Assembly (NCBI RefSeq): GCF_010692745.1
Contig: NZ_JAAHTB010000003.1
Span: 1 to 64,000 of the forward strand
Length of the DNA: 64,000 nucleotides
Direction of reading: 5' to 3'
Source of the DNA: Methylobacterium sp. BTF04
GTDB lineage: Bacteria; Pseudomonadota; Alphaproteobacteria; Rhizobiales; Beijerinckiaceae
Shown one piece after another: positions 9,593 through 18,198 of the stretch. Under the pieces are notes generated by a model. It made no database searches and had not been told where the DNA came from. It was given only the letters and a program-made list of their open reading frames with translations. The position numbers were made by a program, and so were the translations under genes. Numbering within the stretch: the first letter of the stretch is position 1; every line of letters begins with the position of its first letter.

Positions 9593-11782
9593 TCACAGGC
9601 GGAAATGCGCCGCGGCCCGGGACAGGTTGGGGTTGTAGTAGGGATCGGCGCGCAATTGCGGGCCCCAGCGCTCCTGCATCACCCGCACTTCGGCCTCGAA
9701 GCGCGCCCGCTTTTCCGGCGTGTCCTCGGCGCCGCGGCTCTTCGATTCGTGGTGAACGAGGCGGGCATAGGGCGTCCAGACGATGCGGTAGCCGGCGGCG
9801 CGCACGCGCAGGCAGAGATCGACGTCGTTGAAGGCCACGGCGAGGCGTGCGCCGTCGAAGCCGCCGACCTCGGCGAAGACGCTCGCCCGCATGGCGAGGC
9901 ACGCGCCGGTGACGGCGGAGACTTCCTGGGCCAGCACCATCCGGGCGAAATAACCGGAATCGGCATCGGGCAGACCGAGATGGCTATGGCCGGCCACACC
10001 GCCGATGCCGAGCACGATGCCCCCGTGCTGAAGGGTCCCGTCGGGATAGAGCAGTTTGGCCCCGACCGCTCCGATCTCCGGATCGAGGGCGATCGAGACG
10101 AGTTCGCGCAACCAGCCGGCTTCGATGATCTCCACGTCGTTGTTGAGGAAGAGCAGCACCGGCCCGGTGGCGGCGGCGGCGCCCCGGTTCGACAGGTCGG
10201 AGAAGTTGAAGGCCCCCGGCACCGCCACGATGCGCAGGCGCGGATCGGCGGCGTAGCGGGCAAACAGCGTTCGGGTGCGCGGCTCGACGCTGCCGTTGTC
10301 GACCACCACCACCTCGATATCGGGGTAATCGGTGGCCCGGAACAGCCCTTCTAGGACCACCTCCAGCAATTCGGCGCGGTCCCGCGTCGGGATCACGACG
10401 GAGACCCGCGGCGCCGGCTCCGGCATCGGGCGGACGAGGCGGTTGAACCCGTGCGGCCCGCGCGCGGCGGTGGCGCCGGATCGGGCCGCGATCTCGGACA
10501 GCGCCCGCAGCCGCGCCGCTTCCGATTGCGCGAGGGCCCGATCCGAGAAGGTGCCCGAGCCGCCGGCGGCGCGCCAATGATAGAGCACGCGGGGGATGTG
10601 GCCGATGCGCGCCGGCGCGACGCCCGCGGTCGCCCGCAGCAGCAGGTCGTGGTCCTGGCTGCCCTCGAAGCCGGGGCGCAGGCCGCCGAGTTCGCGCACC
10701 CGCGCGGTCGGCATGACGGTGAGGTGGTTGATGTAGTTCTGCCCGTAGAGGAGTTCGCGATCGAAGTCCGACTTGAAGTGCGGCGCGAAGCGGCGCCCGC
10801 GGGCATCGATCTTGTCCTCGTCGCTGTAGATCAGCACCAGTTCGGGGTCCGTGCGGATCGCGACGGCCACGTGGTAGAGCGCACTCTCGGCCAGTTCGTC
10901 GTCGTGGTCGAGAAAGGCGACGTGGCTCCCCGTGGCGAGGGCGAGCGCATCATTGGTGGCCCGCGCGATATGCCCGTTCTGCGGCCGCCGTATCACGCGG
11001 ATCCGGGACTCCGTGGCCGCGTGGCGCGCGAGCAGGCGGGGGATCGCCGGATCGGTGGAGGCGTCGTCGACGATGCAGAGCTCCCAGTGCGGATAGAGCT
11101 GCGCGCGGACGGACCGCAGGGCGGCCTCCAGCACCCGCGGGGCGGGGTCGTGCACCGGCATCAGCACCGAGATCAGCGGCGGTGCGCGACCCTCCGCCTC
11201 CCAGCCGGCGATCTCGGCACCGATCCGGTCCCGGTCGGCTGCGGTGAGGGTATCGAACCGGGCGATCCAGGCCCCGTAGCCGGTCTTCGCCCGGTGATGG
11301 AGCGCGGCGAGCAGCAGTCCGCGCCCGCGCACCTTGAGGCCGAGACTGCGCCAGTACAGGGCGCGCGCCGCCGTCACCGGGTCGCGGCGCAGGGCCCGCA
11401 CGGCAAGCGCGATCCGGCTGCGGCGCTGGATCATGAGCGTCCGCAGGCGGAAAGGCCGCTCGCGTGCGAGCGGGGTCAGGCGCAGTTCGCGCATCCCCTC
11501 GGGCAGGCGGCCGGTCCAGGAGAAACTGTCGTCGCCCTCGGCCTCTTCGGGCAGGCTCGTCACCGCCCGGGTCGTGGCCAGAGCGGTCATCAGCACGCGG
11601 GAGAGGCTGCCGCTGCCGGTGTCGGAGAACCGGATCGTGACCCAGGCTCCTCCGAGCCCGGCGAGATCGAGGGTCAGTGCGAGCCCGTCGGCCACGAGCC
11701 GTCGCCGCGTGGTGGCGGCGCCGATGCGCGGGAGGGAGACCGTGCACGCCTCCTCCGGCGGAAGGGTCTCTACCGCACTCAA
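9593..11782 (-). CDS. Two-domain family 2 glycosyltransferase
   Basis: This protein of about 729 residues has two GT-A type glycosyltransferase domains in tandem. The first contains PLISVLMPVHDPAP, CIVDDASTD and FLDHDDEL. The second contains VSVVIPTRDRAELL, VVVDNGS, FLNNDVE and a terminal FNDVDLCLR followed by WTPYARLVHHESKSRG, a pattern common in rhamnosyl and related exopolysaccharide transferases. An N-terminal region of about 150 residues has no domain I recognise. I place the start at a TTG overlapping the upstream stop codon (TTGA at 11782-11779); ORF sequence upstream of that is only the shadow of the neighbour. With its uncharacterised partner it forms a two-gene unit likely involved in surface polysaccharide assembly. 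Sugar specificity cannot be read from the sequence. Confidence 0.85.
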   Translation of the reverse strand: MSAVETLPPEEACTVSLPRIGAATTRRRLVADGLALTLDLAGLGGAWVTIRFSDTGSGSLSRVLMTALATTRAVTSLPEEAEGDDSFSWTGRLPEGMRELRLTPLARERPFRLRTLMIQRRSRIALAVRALRRDPVTAARALYWRSLGLKVRGRGLLLAALHHRAKTGYGAWIARFDTLTAADRDRIGAEIAGWEAEGRAPPLISVLMPVHDPAPRVLEAALRSVRAQLYPHWELCIVDDASTDPAIPRLLARHAATESRIRVIRRPQNGHIARATNDALALATGSHVAFLDHDDELAESALYHVAVAIRTDPELVLIYSDEDKIDARGRRFAPHFKSDFDRELLYGQNYINHLTVMPTARVRELGGLRPGFEGSQDHDLLLRATAGVAPARIGHIPRVLYHWRAAGGSGTFSDRALAQSEAARLRALSEIAARSGATAARGPHGFNRLVRPMPEPAPRVSVVIPTRDRAELLEVVLEGLFRATDYPDIEVVVVDNGSVEPRTRTLFARYAADPRLRIVAVPGAFNFSDLSNRGAAAATGPVLLFLNNDVEIIEAGWLRELVSIALDPEIGAVGAKLLYPDGTLQHGGIVLGIGGVAGHSHLGLPDADSGYFARMVLAQEVSAVTGACLAMRASVFAEVGGFDGARLAVAFNDVDLCLRVRAAGYRIVWTPYARLVHHESKSRGAEDTPEKRARFEAEVRVMQERWGPQLRADPYYNPNLSRAAAHFRL

Positions 11783-12825
11783 GGGTTCCAGCCTTTGCCG
11801 ACGGCGTCCCGCACCGCATCCGCCATGGCGATGTCGAAGACGAGCATCTCCTGCGCCACCTTCAGCGGACGCAGCCGCTCGGCCAGGAGCATGACGTCGG
11901 CGGGGATCGGCTCGGGCACCGGCACCGGCCCATCGATGCCGAGCCGGTCGAAGAGCGTGGTGACGAAGGCCTCGAAGAAATCGCGGTGCCCGACGATCCC
12001 GACGCGGGCGAGAATCTCGATGGCGACGATGGAATTGCCCGGCTGGAGCCGGTCGTCGGGCAGCCGGGTGCCGAATTGCCGGGTCAGCGGGTTGTAGAGC
12101 AGGTGATAGGCCGGCTCCGGCAGCATGCGGAAGAAGCGCTTGAGCGCCTTGGGATCGTCGAAATCGTAATCCGACACAAAGGCGGCGGCTTCGGCCAGGC
12201 GCCCGAGACGCCAGTTCTGCACCGGATCGGCGGCCACCGCCGCGCGCGCCTTCAACCACAGGAGACGGGTCGCCATCTCGACGAAGGGATCGTGGATGAG
12301 GGCGGTGGTGAGAAAGTTGTCGCTGATGAAGAAGCCTTCATAGCGGGGGATGATGATCGGGCCGGACAGGAACGAAGACGTCAGCCACGGGCTCTCGAAC
12401 AGCACCCGCAGGATCTCGTCGGAGAGCTTGCCGATGCCGAAATAGTTCTGCTGGAACCGCTCGAACATCACCGACTGGATGACGCTGTCGGCGTTGATGC
12501 TCGTGTCGACGAGCAGCACCTTGCCCCGGATCAGGTTCTCGTTCGGACTGCGCCGATAGATCAGCACGTTGGTGTCGGCGTCGTAGATCTCGACGCGGCG
12601 CGCCTGCGTCAGGCCGGGCGCCTCCGCATCGGTGATCTGGAACACGCATTGGCCGGTGGAGTGCCAGCCGTTGATCCGGATGGTGGGGTCGGTGATCGAG
12701 GCCGGGATCTCCGCCACGCGGCGGCCATCCAGCGCGACGAAGACACGGCTGATCGCGACCGGGTTGTCCGGGACGACCCAGCACCTGATGGCATGTCCCT
12801 GATCGTAATCGACGTAGAACCGCAT
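11779..12825 (-). CDS. Conserved-looking protein of unknown function, 348 aa
   Basis: I do not recognise this 348-residue protein. It begins MRFYVDYDQGHAIRCWVVPD and its first 100 residues look like an Ig-like or beta-rich domain (VFVALDGRRVAEIPASI, INGWHSTGQCVFQI). The rest is mainly helical, with no signal peptide, membrane segment or classical catalytic motif. It is translationally coupled to the glycosyltransferase gene by a 4-base overlap, so a role in the same glycan pathway is the natural inference. Position and size would suit a sulfotransferase-like or glycan-recognition protein, but there is no motif to support either. Confidence 0.75.
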   Translation of the reverse strand: MRFYVDYDQGHAIRCWVVPDNPVAISRVFVALDGRRVAEIPASITDPTIRINGWHSTGQCVFQITDAEAPGLTQARRVEIYDADTNVLIYRRSPNENLIRGKVLLVDTSINADSVIQSVMFERFQQNYFGIGKLSDEILRVLFESPWLTSSFLSGPIIIPRYEGFFISDNFLTTALIHDPFVEMATRLLWLKARAAVAADPVQNWRLGRLAEAAAFVSDYDFDDPKALKRFFRMLPEPAYHLLYNPLTRQFGTRLPDDRLQPGNSIVAIEILARVGIVGHRDFFEAFVTTLFDRLGIDGPVPVPEPIPADVMLLAERLRPLKVAQEMLVFDIAMADAVRDAVGKGWNP

Positions 12826-13004
12826 TCCTCAACCGCTGCCCGATCGCATCGCGGCGCCCCGGATGCTTGCCCCGGCCTTAGCGCATTTTCACAGGCCGTG
12901 CAGCGAAATGCCGGACCGTCGAGAAACTTGAACGCGCAAAGCCCTTGCGTGCCTCGCAGCCAGAAGCTAATAGCGCCCTCACCGGAGCCGAGAGGCCCTG
13001 GTGA

Positions 13005-13079
13005 GGGCGCGTAGCTCAGCGGGAGAGCACTACCTTGACATGGTAGGGGTCACAGGTTCGATCCCTGTCGCGCCCACCA
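13005..13079 (+). tRNA. tRNA-Val(GAC)
   Basis: The sequence folds as a standard cloverleaf. The acceptor GGGCGCG pairs with CGCGCCC, the D arm is GCTC...GAGC, the anticodon stem is CTACC/GGTAG around TTGACAT (anticodon GAC), the T arm is ACAGG-TTCGATC-CCTGT, and CCA is encoded. It reads GTC/GTT valine codons. Total length is 75 nt including CCA. Confidence 0.97.
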
Positions 13080-13115
13080 TTCCACCTCAGCGAGGGGAAT
13101 GGTTCTTGAAAAACA

Positions 13116-13139
13116 GGGTCCCGGTCGGGGCCCTTTTTT
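13116..13139 (+). terminator. Rho-independent terminator after tRNA-Val
   Basis: GGGTCCC and GGGGCCC form a 7-bp stem (one G-U pair) with a GGTC loop, followed by six T. It lies 37 bases after the tRNA end, as expected for a monocistronic tRNA transcript. Confidence 0.85.
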
Positions 13140-13576
13140 CGTTTCTGGCCGCCCCCCGACGACGCGTTCCGAGCCCGGTCACCGCAGGCCGATGACGGGG
13201 CTGCCGGATCGCGATCCTGTCGCGGATGGCGCCCGATCGTTCGACGCGAGCCAAACCCTGGACGTGATTTTTCGCGCTCGCTCCCCGATGCGGGCCTGCA
13301 CGACGCGCCGCCGATCCCGGCCTTGGGCGACATCCTGCGCGCAGCACGGCGCAATGGAGCTTCACCCCTCGCTTACCATTGCCGGCATGATGGCCAATTC
13401 CAGCTACGCTTTATCCAAAATTCGCGGGTCTCTCCCTTTAAGATCGAGCGATATGTTGGTATCCGGCGGCAGCGCACCCCGGCATCAATCTTTGTAAAGT
13501 CGACACGGCCTGCGCGGCTAAGCCTGCCTAAGCTTGACCACGGTCCGGCAGCGATCAATCAGAGGAACGGGGTGCA
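13140..13576. other. Gene-free upstream region of the type I secretion operon
   Basis: About 440 bases lie between the tRNA terminator and the ABC transporter gene. Base composition drops in GC from about 13,370 to 13,560, consistent with promoter DNA for the rightward operon. I see no convincing coding sequence, repeat or operator in it. Confidence 0.4.
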
Positions 13577-15310
13577 ATGCAAAGGCGTGACTCGGCCGAG
13601 CTTGTCTCGGCGCTGGCACAGTGCCGCACGGCGTTTATCGGCGTGGCGGCGATGAGCGGATTGGTGAACGTGCTCTATCTCACCGGCTCGTTCTTCATGC
13701 TCGAAGTCTACGACCGCGTGATCCCGAGCCGGTCCGTCCCGACCCTGGTCGGCCTGATCGTCCTCGCCCTGGTCCTGTACGCGTTCCAGGGCGTGCTCGA
13801 GATCATTCGCTCGCGGGTGCTGGCGCGCGTCGGCGCGGCGTTGGACGAGTCCTTGAGTGCGCGGGTGTTCGACATCGTGGTGCGCGCCCCCCTCAAGGGC
13901 GCAGCGCCGGCCGACGGGCTGCTGCCGTTGCGCGACCTCGACCAGTTGCGCGCGTTCCTCGGCGGGTCGGGCCCCTCGGCGTTCTTCGACCTGCCGTGGA
14001 TTCCGATCTATCTCGCGATCTGCTTCCTGTTCCATCCGCTCATCGGCGTCGCGGCCCTCGTCGGGGCGGGCTTCCTCGCCGCCCTGGCGCTGCTCACCGA
14101 CCGCGCCACCCACACCCCCTCGCAGAAGGCCACCGGCCACGGCCTGCGCCGCAACGGGCTCGCCGAGGCGGGGCGCCGCAATGCCGAGGTGCTCGCCGCC
14201 ATGGGCATGCAGGGACGCTTCGCCAGCCGCTGGGCCGCGGCCAACCGCGACTACGTGATGGCGCATCAGCACGCCTCCGACATTGCCGGCGGCTACGGCG
14301 CCGGCTCCAAGGTGTTCCGCACCGCGCTCCAATCGGGGGTGCTGGCGCTCGGCGCCTGGCTCGTCATCAACGGTCAGGCCTCGGCCGGCATCATCATCGC
14401 CTCCTCGATCCTGGTGGCCCGTGCGCTGGCTCCGGCCGAGCTCGCCATCGCCAACTGGAAGGGCTTCGTCCAGGCGCGCCAATCCTGGGCGCGTCTGTCC
14501 GACCTGTTCGCCCGCTTGCCGGCGACCGGGCAGCCCCATGCCCTGCCGGCCCCGACCGAATCCCTGCGGGTGGAGGGCGTCTGCGTGGCGCCGCCCGGCG
14601 TTCAACGCCTCGTGGTCAACGAGGTCAGCTTCGCGCTGCTGGCGGGCCAAGGACTTGGCGTCATCGGCCCCTCCGCGTCCGGCAAGTCGAGCCTGGTGCG
14701 GGCCCTGGTGGGGATCTGGCCGCCGGTGCGTGGAAAAGTCCGGATCGACGAGGCCGCCCTCGACCAATGGTCGGCCGAAGATCTCGGCCAGCACATCGGA
14801 TTCCTGCCGCAGGAGGTCGAGCTGTTCGCCGGCACGGTGGCGGAGAACATCGCCCGCTTCGATCCGGCGGCGGTCTCCAGCGACGTCATCGCCGCGGCCC
14901 GGGCCGCCGGCGTGCACGACCTGATCCTGCGCCTCTCCGAGGGCTACGACACCCGCATCGGCGAAGGCGGCGCCGGGCTCTCCGCCGGGCAGCGTCAGCG
15001 CGTCGGCCTCGCCCGCGCCCTCTACGGAATGCCCTTCCTGGTCGTCCTCGACGAGCCCAATTCGAACCTCGACTCCGAGGGCGAGAATGCCCTGACGGAG
15101 GCGATCCTTGGGGTGCGCCGGCGCGGTGGGATTTGCATCGTCATCGCTCATCGGCCCTCGGCGCTGGCCGCCGTCGACCTGATCCTCGTCATGGCCGACG
15201 GACGCGCTCAAGCGTTCGGCCCCAAGGACGAGGTCCTGAAACGCGTGCTGCGCCCGGCCGTCGTCCCGGCCGATACCAACAAGACCCCCGTGATCCAGGA
15301 GCGTGCCTGA
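13577..15310 (+). CDS. Type I secretion permease/ATPase (PrtD/HlyB-like)
   Basis: This 577-residue half-size ABC exporter has an N-terminal membrane domain with the family hallmark MLEVYDRVIPSRSVPTL near residues 40-56 and several membrane segments to about residue 300. The ATPase domain follows, with Walker A GPSASGKSS (about 368-376), Q-loop LPQEVELF, signature LSAGQRQRVGLARAL and Walker B FLVVLDEPNSNLD. The lack of an N-terminal peptidase domain and the overall length fit the PrtD/HasD/LapB group, which exports unprocessed RTX-type proteins in one step across both membranes. The stop overlaps the start of the membrane fusion protein gene by one base. No outer-membrane TolC partner or RTX substrate is encoded nearby, so the cargo is unknown. 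Confidence 0.93.
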   Translation: MQRRDSAELVSALAQCRTAFIGVAAMSGLVNVLYLTGSFFMLEVYDRVIPSRSVPTLVGLIVLALVLYAFQGVLEIIRSRVLARVGAALDESLSARVFDIVVRAPLKGAAPADGLLPLRDLDQLRAFLGGSGPSAFFDLPWIPIYLAICFLFHPLIGVAALVGAGFLAALALLTDRATHTPSQKATGHGLRRNGLAEAGRRNAEVLAAMGMQGRFASRWAAANRDYVMAHQHASDIAGGYGAGSKVFRTALQSGVLALGAWLVINGQASAGIIIASSILVARALAPAELAIANWKGFVQARQSWARLSDLFARLPATGQPHALPAPTESLRVEGVCVAPPGVQRLVVNEVSFALLAGQGLGVIGPSASGKSSLVRALVGIWPPVRGKVRIDEAALDQWSAEDLGQHIGFLPQEVELFAGTVAENIARFDPAAVSSDVIAAARAAGVHDLILRLSEGYDTRIGEGGAGLSAGQRQRVGLARALYGMPFLVVLDEPNSNLDSEGENALTEAILGVRRRGGICIVIAHRPSALAAVDLILVMADGRAQAFGPKDEVLKRVLRPAVVPADTNKTPVIQERA

Positions 15311-16656
15311 TGGCCATCGGTCTCACTCCGCCTCTCGGCCAGGCGGCTCTCGTGCCCCGGCCCACCGCGCAGGGCTCGATCCGCCGCCACCTCGCGATGG
15401 CTCTGGCCATCGGCGGCATCCTGGTCATCGGGGTCGGCGGTTGGGCCGCCTTCACCATGATCTCCGGCGCGGTGATCGCCTCGGGCCAGCTCGTGGTCGA
15501 ATCCGACGTCAAGAAGGTGCAGCACCCCACCGGCGGCGTCGTCGGCGAGTTGCGGGTGCGCGAGGGCGCGCACGTCAAGGCCGGCGACATCCTCATCCGC
15601 CTCGACGAGACTCAGACCCGGGCCAACCTCGACATCGTCCTGAAGGCCCTCGACGAGCTCTCCGCGCGGCGCGCACGCGACGAGGCCGAGCGCGACACGG
15701 CCGACAGCATCACGTTCCCCCCTGAATTGCTGGCGCGCAAGTCGACCGATCCCTCCGTCGCCCATCTCATCGACAGCGAGACCCGGCTCTTCACCGCCCG
15801 CGTGGCGGGCCGCGACGGCCAGAAGGCGCAGTTGCGCGAGCGCGTCCTGCAGCTGCGGGAGGAGATCAAGGGCCTCACCGAGCAGGCCGGCGCCAAGGAG
15901 CGCGAAATCGGCCTGATCGGCGGCGAATTGAAGGGCGTGCGCGAGCTCTTCGCCAAGAACCTCGTCTCGCTCAGCCGGGTCAACATGCTGGAACGCGATG
16001 CCGCCCGGCTCGAAGGCGAGCGTGGCCAGCTCATGGCCTCGACCGCCTCGGCACGCGGCAAGATCACCGAAACCGAGCTGCAGATCCTGCAAATCGATGG
16101 CGACATGCGCTCGGAGGTCGGAAAGGAACTCGCCGAGATCCGCGGGCGCTGGTCGGAATCGGTGGAGAAGCGGGTCGCGGCCGAAGACCAGCTCAAGCGC
16201 GTCGACATGCGCGCGCCCCAGGACGGCACGGTGCACCAGATGACGGTGCACACCATCGGCGGCCTCGTCACCCCGTCGGAGCCGGCCATGCTGATCGTCC
16301 CCGAGGCCGACCAGCTCGCCGTCGAGATCAAGGTTCAACCCCAGGACATCGACAATGTCCGCCTCGATCAGAAAGCGGTGCTGCGCTTTGCCGCCTTCAA
16401 CCAGCGCACCACGCCGGAAATCGACGGGGTCGTCTCGCGCGTCTCGGCCGATGTGAGCCTCGATGCGAAGACCGGCATGAGTTTCTATACCGTCCGTATC
16501 CGCGTACCGCCGGACGAACGCGGCCGCCTCGGCACCTTGCGCCTGGTCCCCGGCATGCCGGTGGAGGCCTACATGCAACTCGGCGATCGCTCGGTGCTCA
16601 GCTACCTGACCAAGCCCCTCACGGACCAGATCGCCAAAGCTTGGCGTGAGCGCTAA
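15310..16656 (+). CDS. HlyD-family membrane fusion protein
   Basis: This 448-residue periplasmic adaptor partners the ABC exporter just upstream, whose stop codon shares one base with this ATG. A short cytoplasmic N-terminus is followed by one membrane segment (about 27-50, MALAIGGILVIGVGGWAAF) and a lipoyl/barrel-sandwich half with VQHPTGGVVGELRVREGAHVKAGD. A long coiled-coil hairpin (about 110-300, rich in Arg, Glu and Leu) comes next, and then the returning barrel with MRAPQDGTVHQMTV. The C-terminal part has the typical VPEADQLAVEIKVQPQDID stretch. It would bridge the exporter to an outer-membrane TolC-type pore. Length is normal for the HlyD/PrtE family. Confidence 0.93.
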   Translation: MAIGLTPPLGQAALVPRPTAQGSIRRHLAMALAIGGILVIGVGGWAAFTMISGAVIASGQLVVESDVKKVQHPTGGVVGELRVREGAHVKAGDILIRLDETQTRANLDIVLKALDELSARRARDEAERDTADSITFPPELLARKSTDPSVAHLIDSETRLFTARVAGRDGQKAQLRERVLQLREEIKGLTEQAGAKEREIGLIGGELKGVRELFAKNLVSLSRVNMLERDAARLEGERGQLMASTASARGKITETELQILQIDGDMRSEVGKELAEIRGRWSESVEKRVAAEDQLKRVDMRAPQDGTVHQMTVHTIGGLVTPSEPAMLIVPEADQLAVEIKVQPQDIDNVRLDQKAVLRFAAFNQRTTPEIDGVVSRVSADVSLDAKTGMSFYTVRIRVPPDERGRLGTLRLVPGMPVEAYMQLGDRSVLSYLTKPLTDQIAKAWRER

Positions 16657-16695
16657 GATCGGTCAGAATGTCGGAGGCCCGGCTCCGAGCCGATA

Positions 16696-16821
16696 CTAGT
16701 GTTCGCGCTCCCTGCGCAGCAGACCCGCGATGATTGCCCGGATATGAGCCCGTAGCTCCAATATCCGTTCAGTCCCCGAATCCGCGTCATGGACAGGAAC
16801 ACAATCATCGAAACCAGTCAT
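16696..16821 (-). CDS. Possible 41-residue protein of unknown function
   Basis: This short reading frame starts at ATG 16821 and encodes 41 residues ending in an amphipathic, basic helix (ILELRAHIRAIIAGLLRREREH). An AGGAG motif lies 12 bases before the ATG, and the upstream DNA is markedly AT-rich, as a promoter would be. No family is recognised. Low complexity and short length make the call tentative. Confidence 0.35.
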   Translation of the reverse strand: MTGFDDCVPVHDADSGTERILELRAHIRAIIAGLLRREREH

Positions 16822-17301
16822 TTGTTGCGTTTTCTCCTACCGGTCTCTCCGAACTGATGCATTAGATATAAAAACAAACGGAAATCATATAAGTATAAAA
16901 TGTCAATTGTACCGTTTGCAGAAATTTTCAGCCCAAAGATGGATGTACATCACCAAGCGATTCGTCATGCTTGCGCGAGAACGAGTCGATACCGGGGGCA
17001 TCGCCTCGGTCCGTTCGCACCGCGAGCCTGGAGAACCTCGAGAGAACGGTGCGAGGTGTGCACCTTGGGGGACGCGCCAACTCGAGACACGGTGAGGATT
17101 GTCAGCCGGATGAGCCCGGACTTGAATCGACGACGGGCTCATCTCCGGCGAAGCGTCCCGATTGCTTCAAACCACCGCGAGAGCCGGGTTTCCGCTCGGC
17201 CGAACCGTGACAACGCGACCGAAACGGGCGGCGTTGTGCGCGACTGAAATCACGCTCAGCACGCACGCCGACTCGACAGATCATCGGAGATCGATCGACT
17301 C
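16822..17301. other. AT-rich gene-poor interval
   Basis: Around 16,850-16,930 the DNA becomes strikingly AT-rich for this genome, with ATATAAAAACAAACGG and AAATCATATAAGTATAAAAT. It is probably promoter DNA, possibly for a small leftward gene, or a remnant of acquired DNA. From 16,930 to 17,301 I see no convincing gene. Confidence 0.4.
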
Positions 17302-17523
17302 ATGCGTTTTCATTTCGATCTGACCAATGGACAGACCACGATGCGCGATCATGACGGTGCCGAAGCGAACGACCTGGCGGAGGCGATCGCCCAGGCCCGG
17401 ACGGTAATCGATGAACTGCGCATCGGCGGCGAGTTGATGGATGTCGGCGATAATTGGCAACTCGTCATTCGGGCGCCGGACGGCACCGAACTGCAGTTCA
17501 TCCCCATCGATCCCAAGACGTGA
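17302..17523 (+). CDS. DUF6894-like small protein
   Basis: This 73-residue protein begins MRFHFDLTNGQTTMRDHDGA and continues with EANDLAEAIAQARTVIDELR. That pattern of an N-terminal beta hairpin ending in a D-x-x-G-x-E element, then a helix, matches small DUF6894-type proteins frequent in Hyphomicrobiales. The function is unknown. A GGAGATC sequence just upstream is a plausible ribosome binding site. It appears monocistronic and faces a leftward PilZ gene. Confidence 0.75.
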   Translation: MRFHFDLTNGQTTMRDHDGAEANDLAEAIAQARTVIDELRIGGELMDVGDNWQLVIRAPDGTELQFIPIDPKT

Positions 17524-17576
17524 GGCGATACGCTTCCAAGACCCGAGGCGAAGCCCGCCGATCGATTGGAATCGGC

Positions 17577-17996
17577 TCAGAAAGACGAAATCGCGCGCTT
17601 GCGGGACGGAACGCCGATCCCGCCACCGTCCTGCACGGCCGCGGCCGGTTGGTACTCCTTAGCGTTTTGCGCCACGGCAGCCGTAATCTTGCCGATTCGC
17701 TCGATCCGCACGCCGGCATAGTCGCCCCGGCGCCAGGCCAGACTGACGAGGCACAGGAAGTCCCGTCCGACGATGCGCAGCGTGAACACCGGGGGCAGCT
17801 CTTGGCTGGCGGGCACACCGACCCGCGCACCGGATTTCGAGACATCCTTGACGGTGCAGGCAATCTCGGTCCCGTCGCGCAGACGGATCGTGGCGATCCA
17901 ATTGGTCGGGTTACGTTCCTCGCGCCGCGCGACGACCGAATCCGATTCCTGATGTCCCGCCGCCTCTGTCACCCGCCGCGCCCCCGCTTCCCACAC
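17577..17996 (-). CDS. PilZ-domain protein (putative c-di-GMP receptor)
   Basis: This small protein of about 139 residues is dominated by one PilZ domain. The first binding motif is RREERNP (RxxxR, about 24-30), preceding WIATIRLRDG. The second is DVSKSGARVG, matching the D/NxSxxG consensus. The remaining strands (FTLRIVGRDFLCLVSLAWRRGDYAGVRI) are typical. These residues bind cyclic di-GMP in characterised PilZ proteins, so ligand binding is probable. The start is a GTG at 17996 and may lie further in; the conserved part begins near residue 22. The protein is single-domain with no attached output, so its target is unknown. Confidence 0.85.
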   Translation of the reverse strand: MWEAGARRVTEAAGHQESDSVVARREERNPTNWIATIRLRDGTEIACTVKDVSKSGARVGVPASQELPPVFTLRIVGRDFLCLVSLAWRRGDYAGVRIERIGKITAAVAQNAKEYQPAAAVQDGGGIGVPSRKRAISSF

Positions 17997-18198
17997 TGAG
18001 TGGGCGCGTTCAGTAGAGCGCGCAATGGTTTACGGAGATCCCTCCAACCCGGCATCACTGATCACGAATTCGTGCGAATTCGTACATTTTTTCGAATAGC
18101 CGACATCCCGGCGGATATCGATTGCCATAATGCCGAACTTCGAGAACTTTTACTGGCATCGACGCCTCATCACGTCGAACAGCGGGATAGATCAACGC

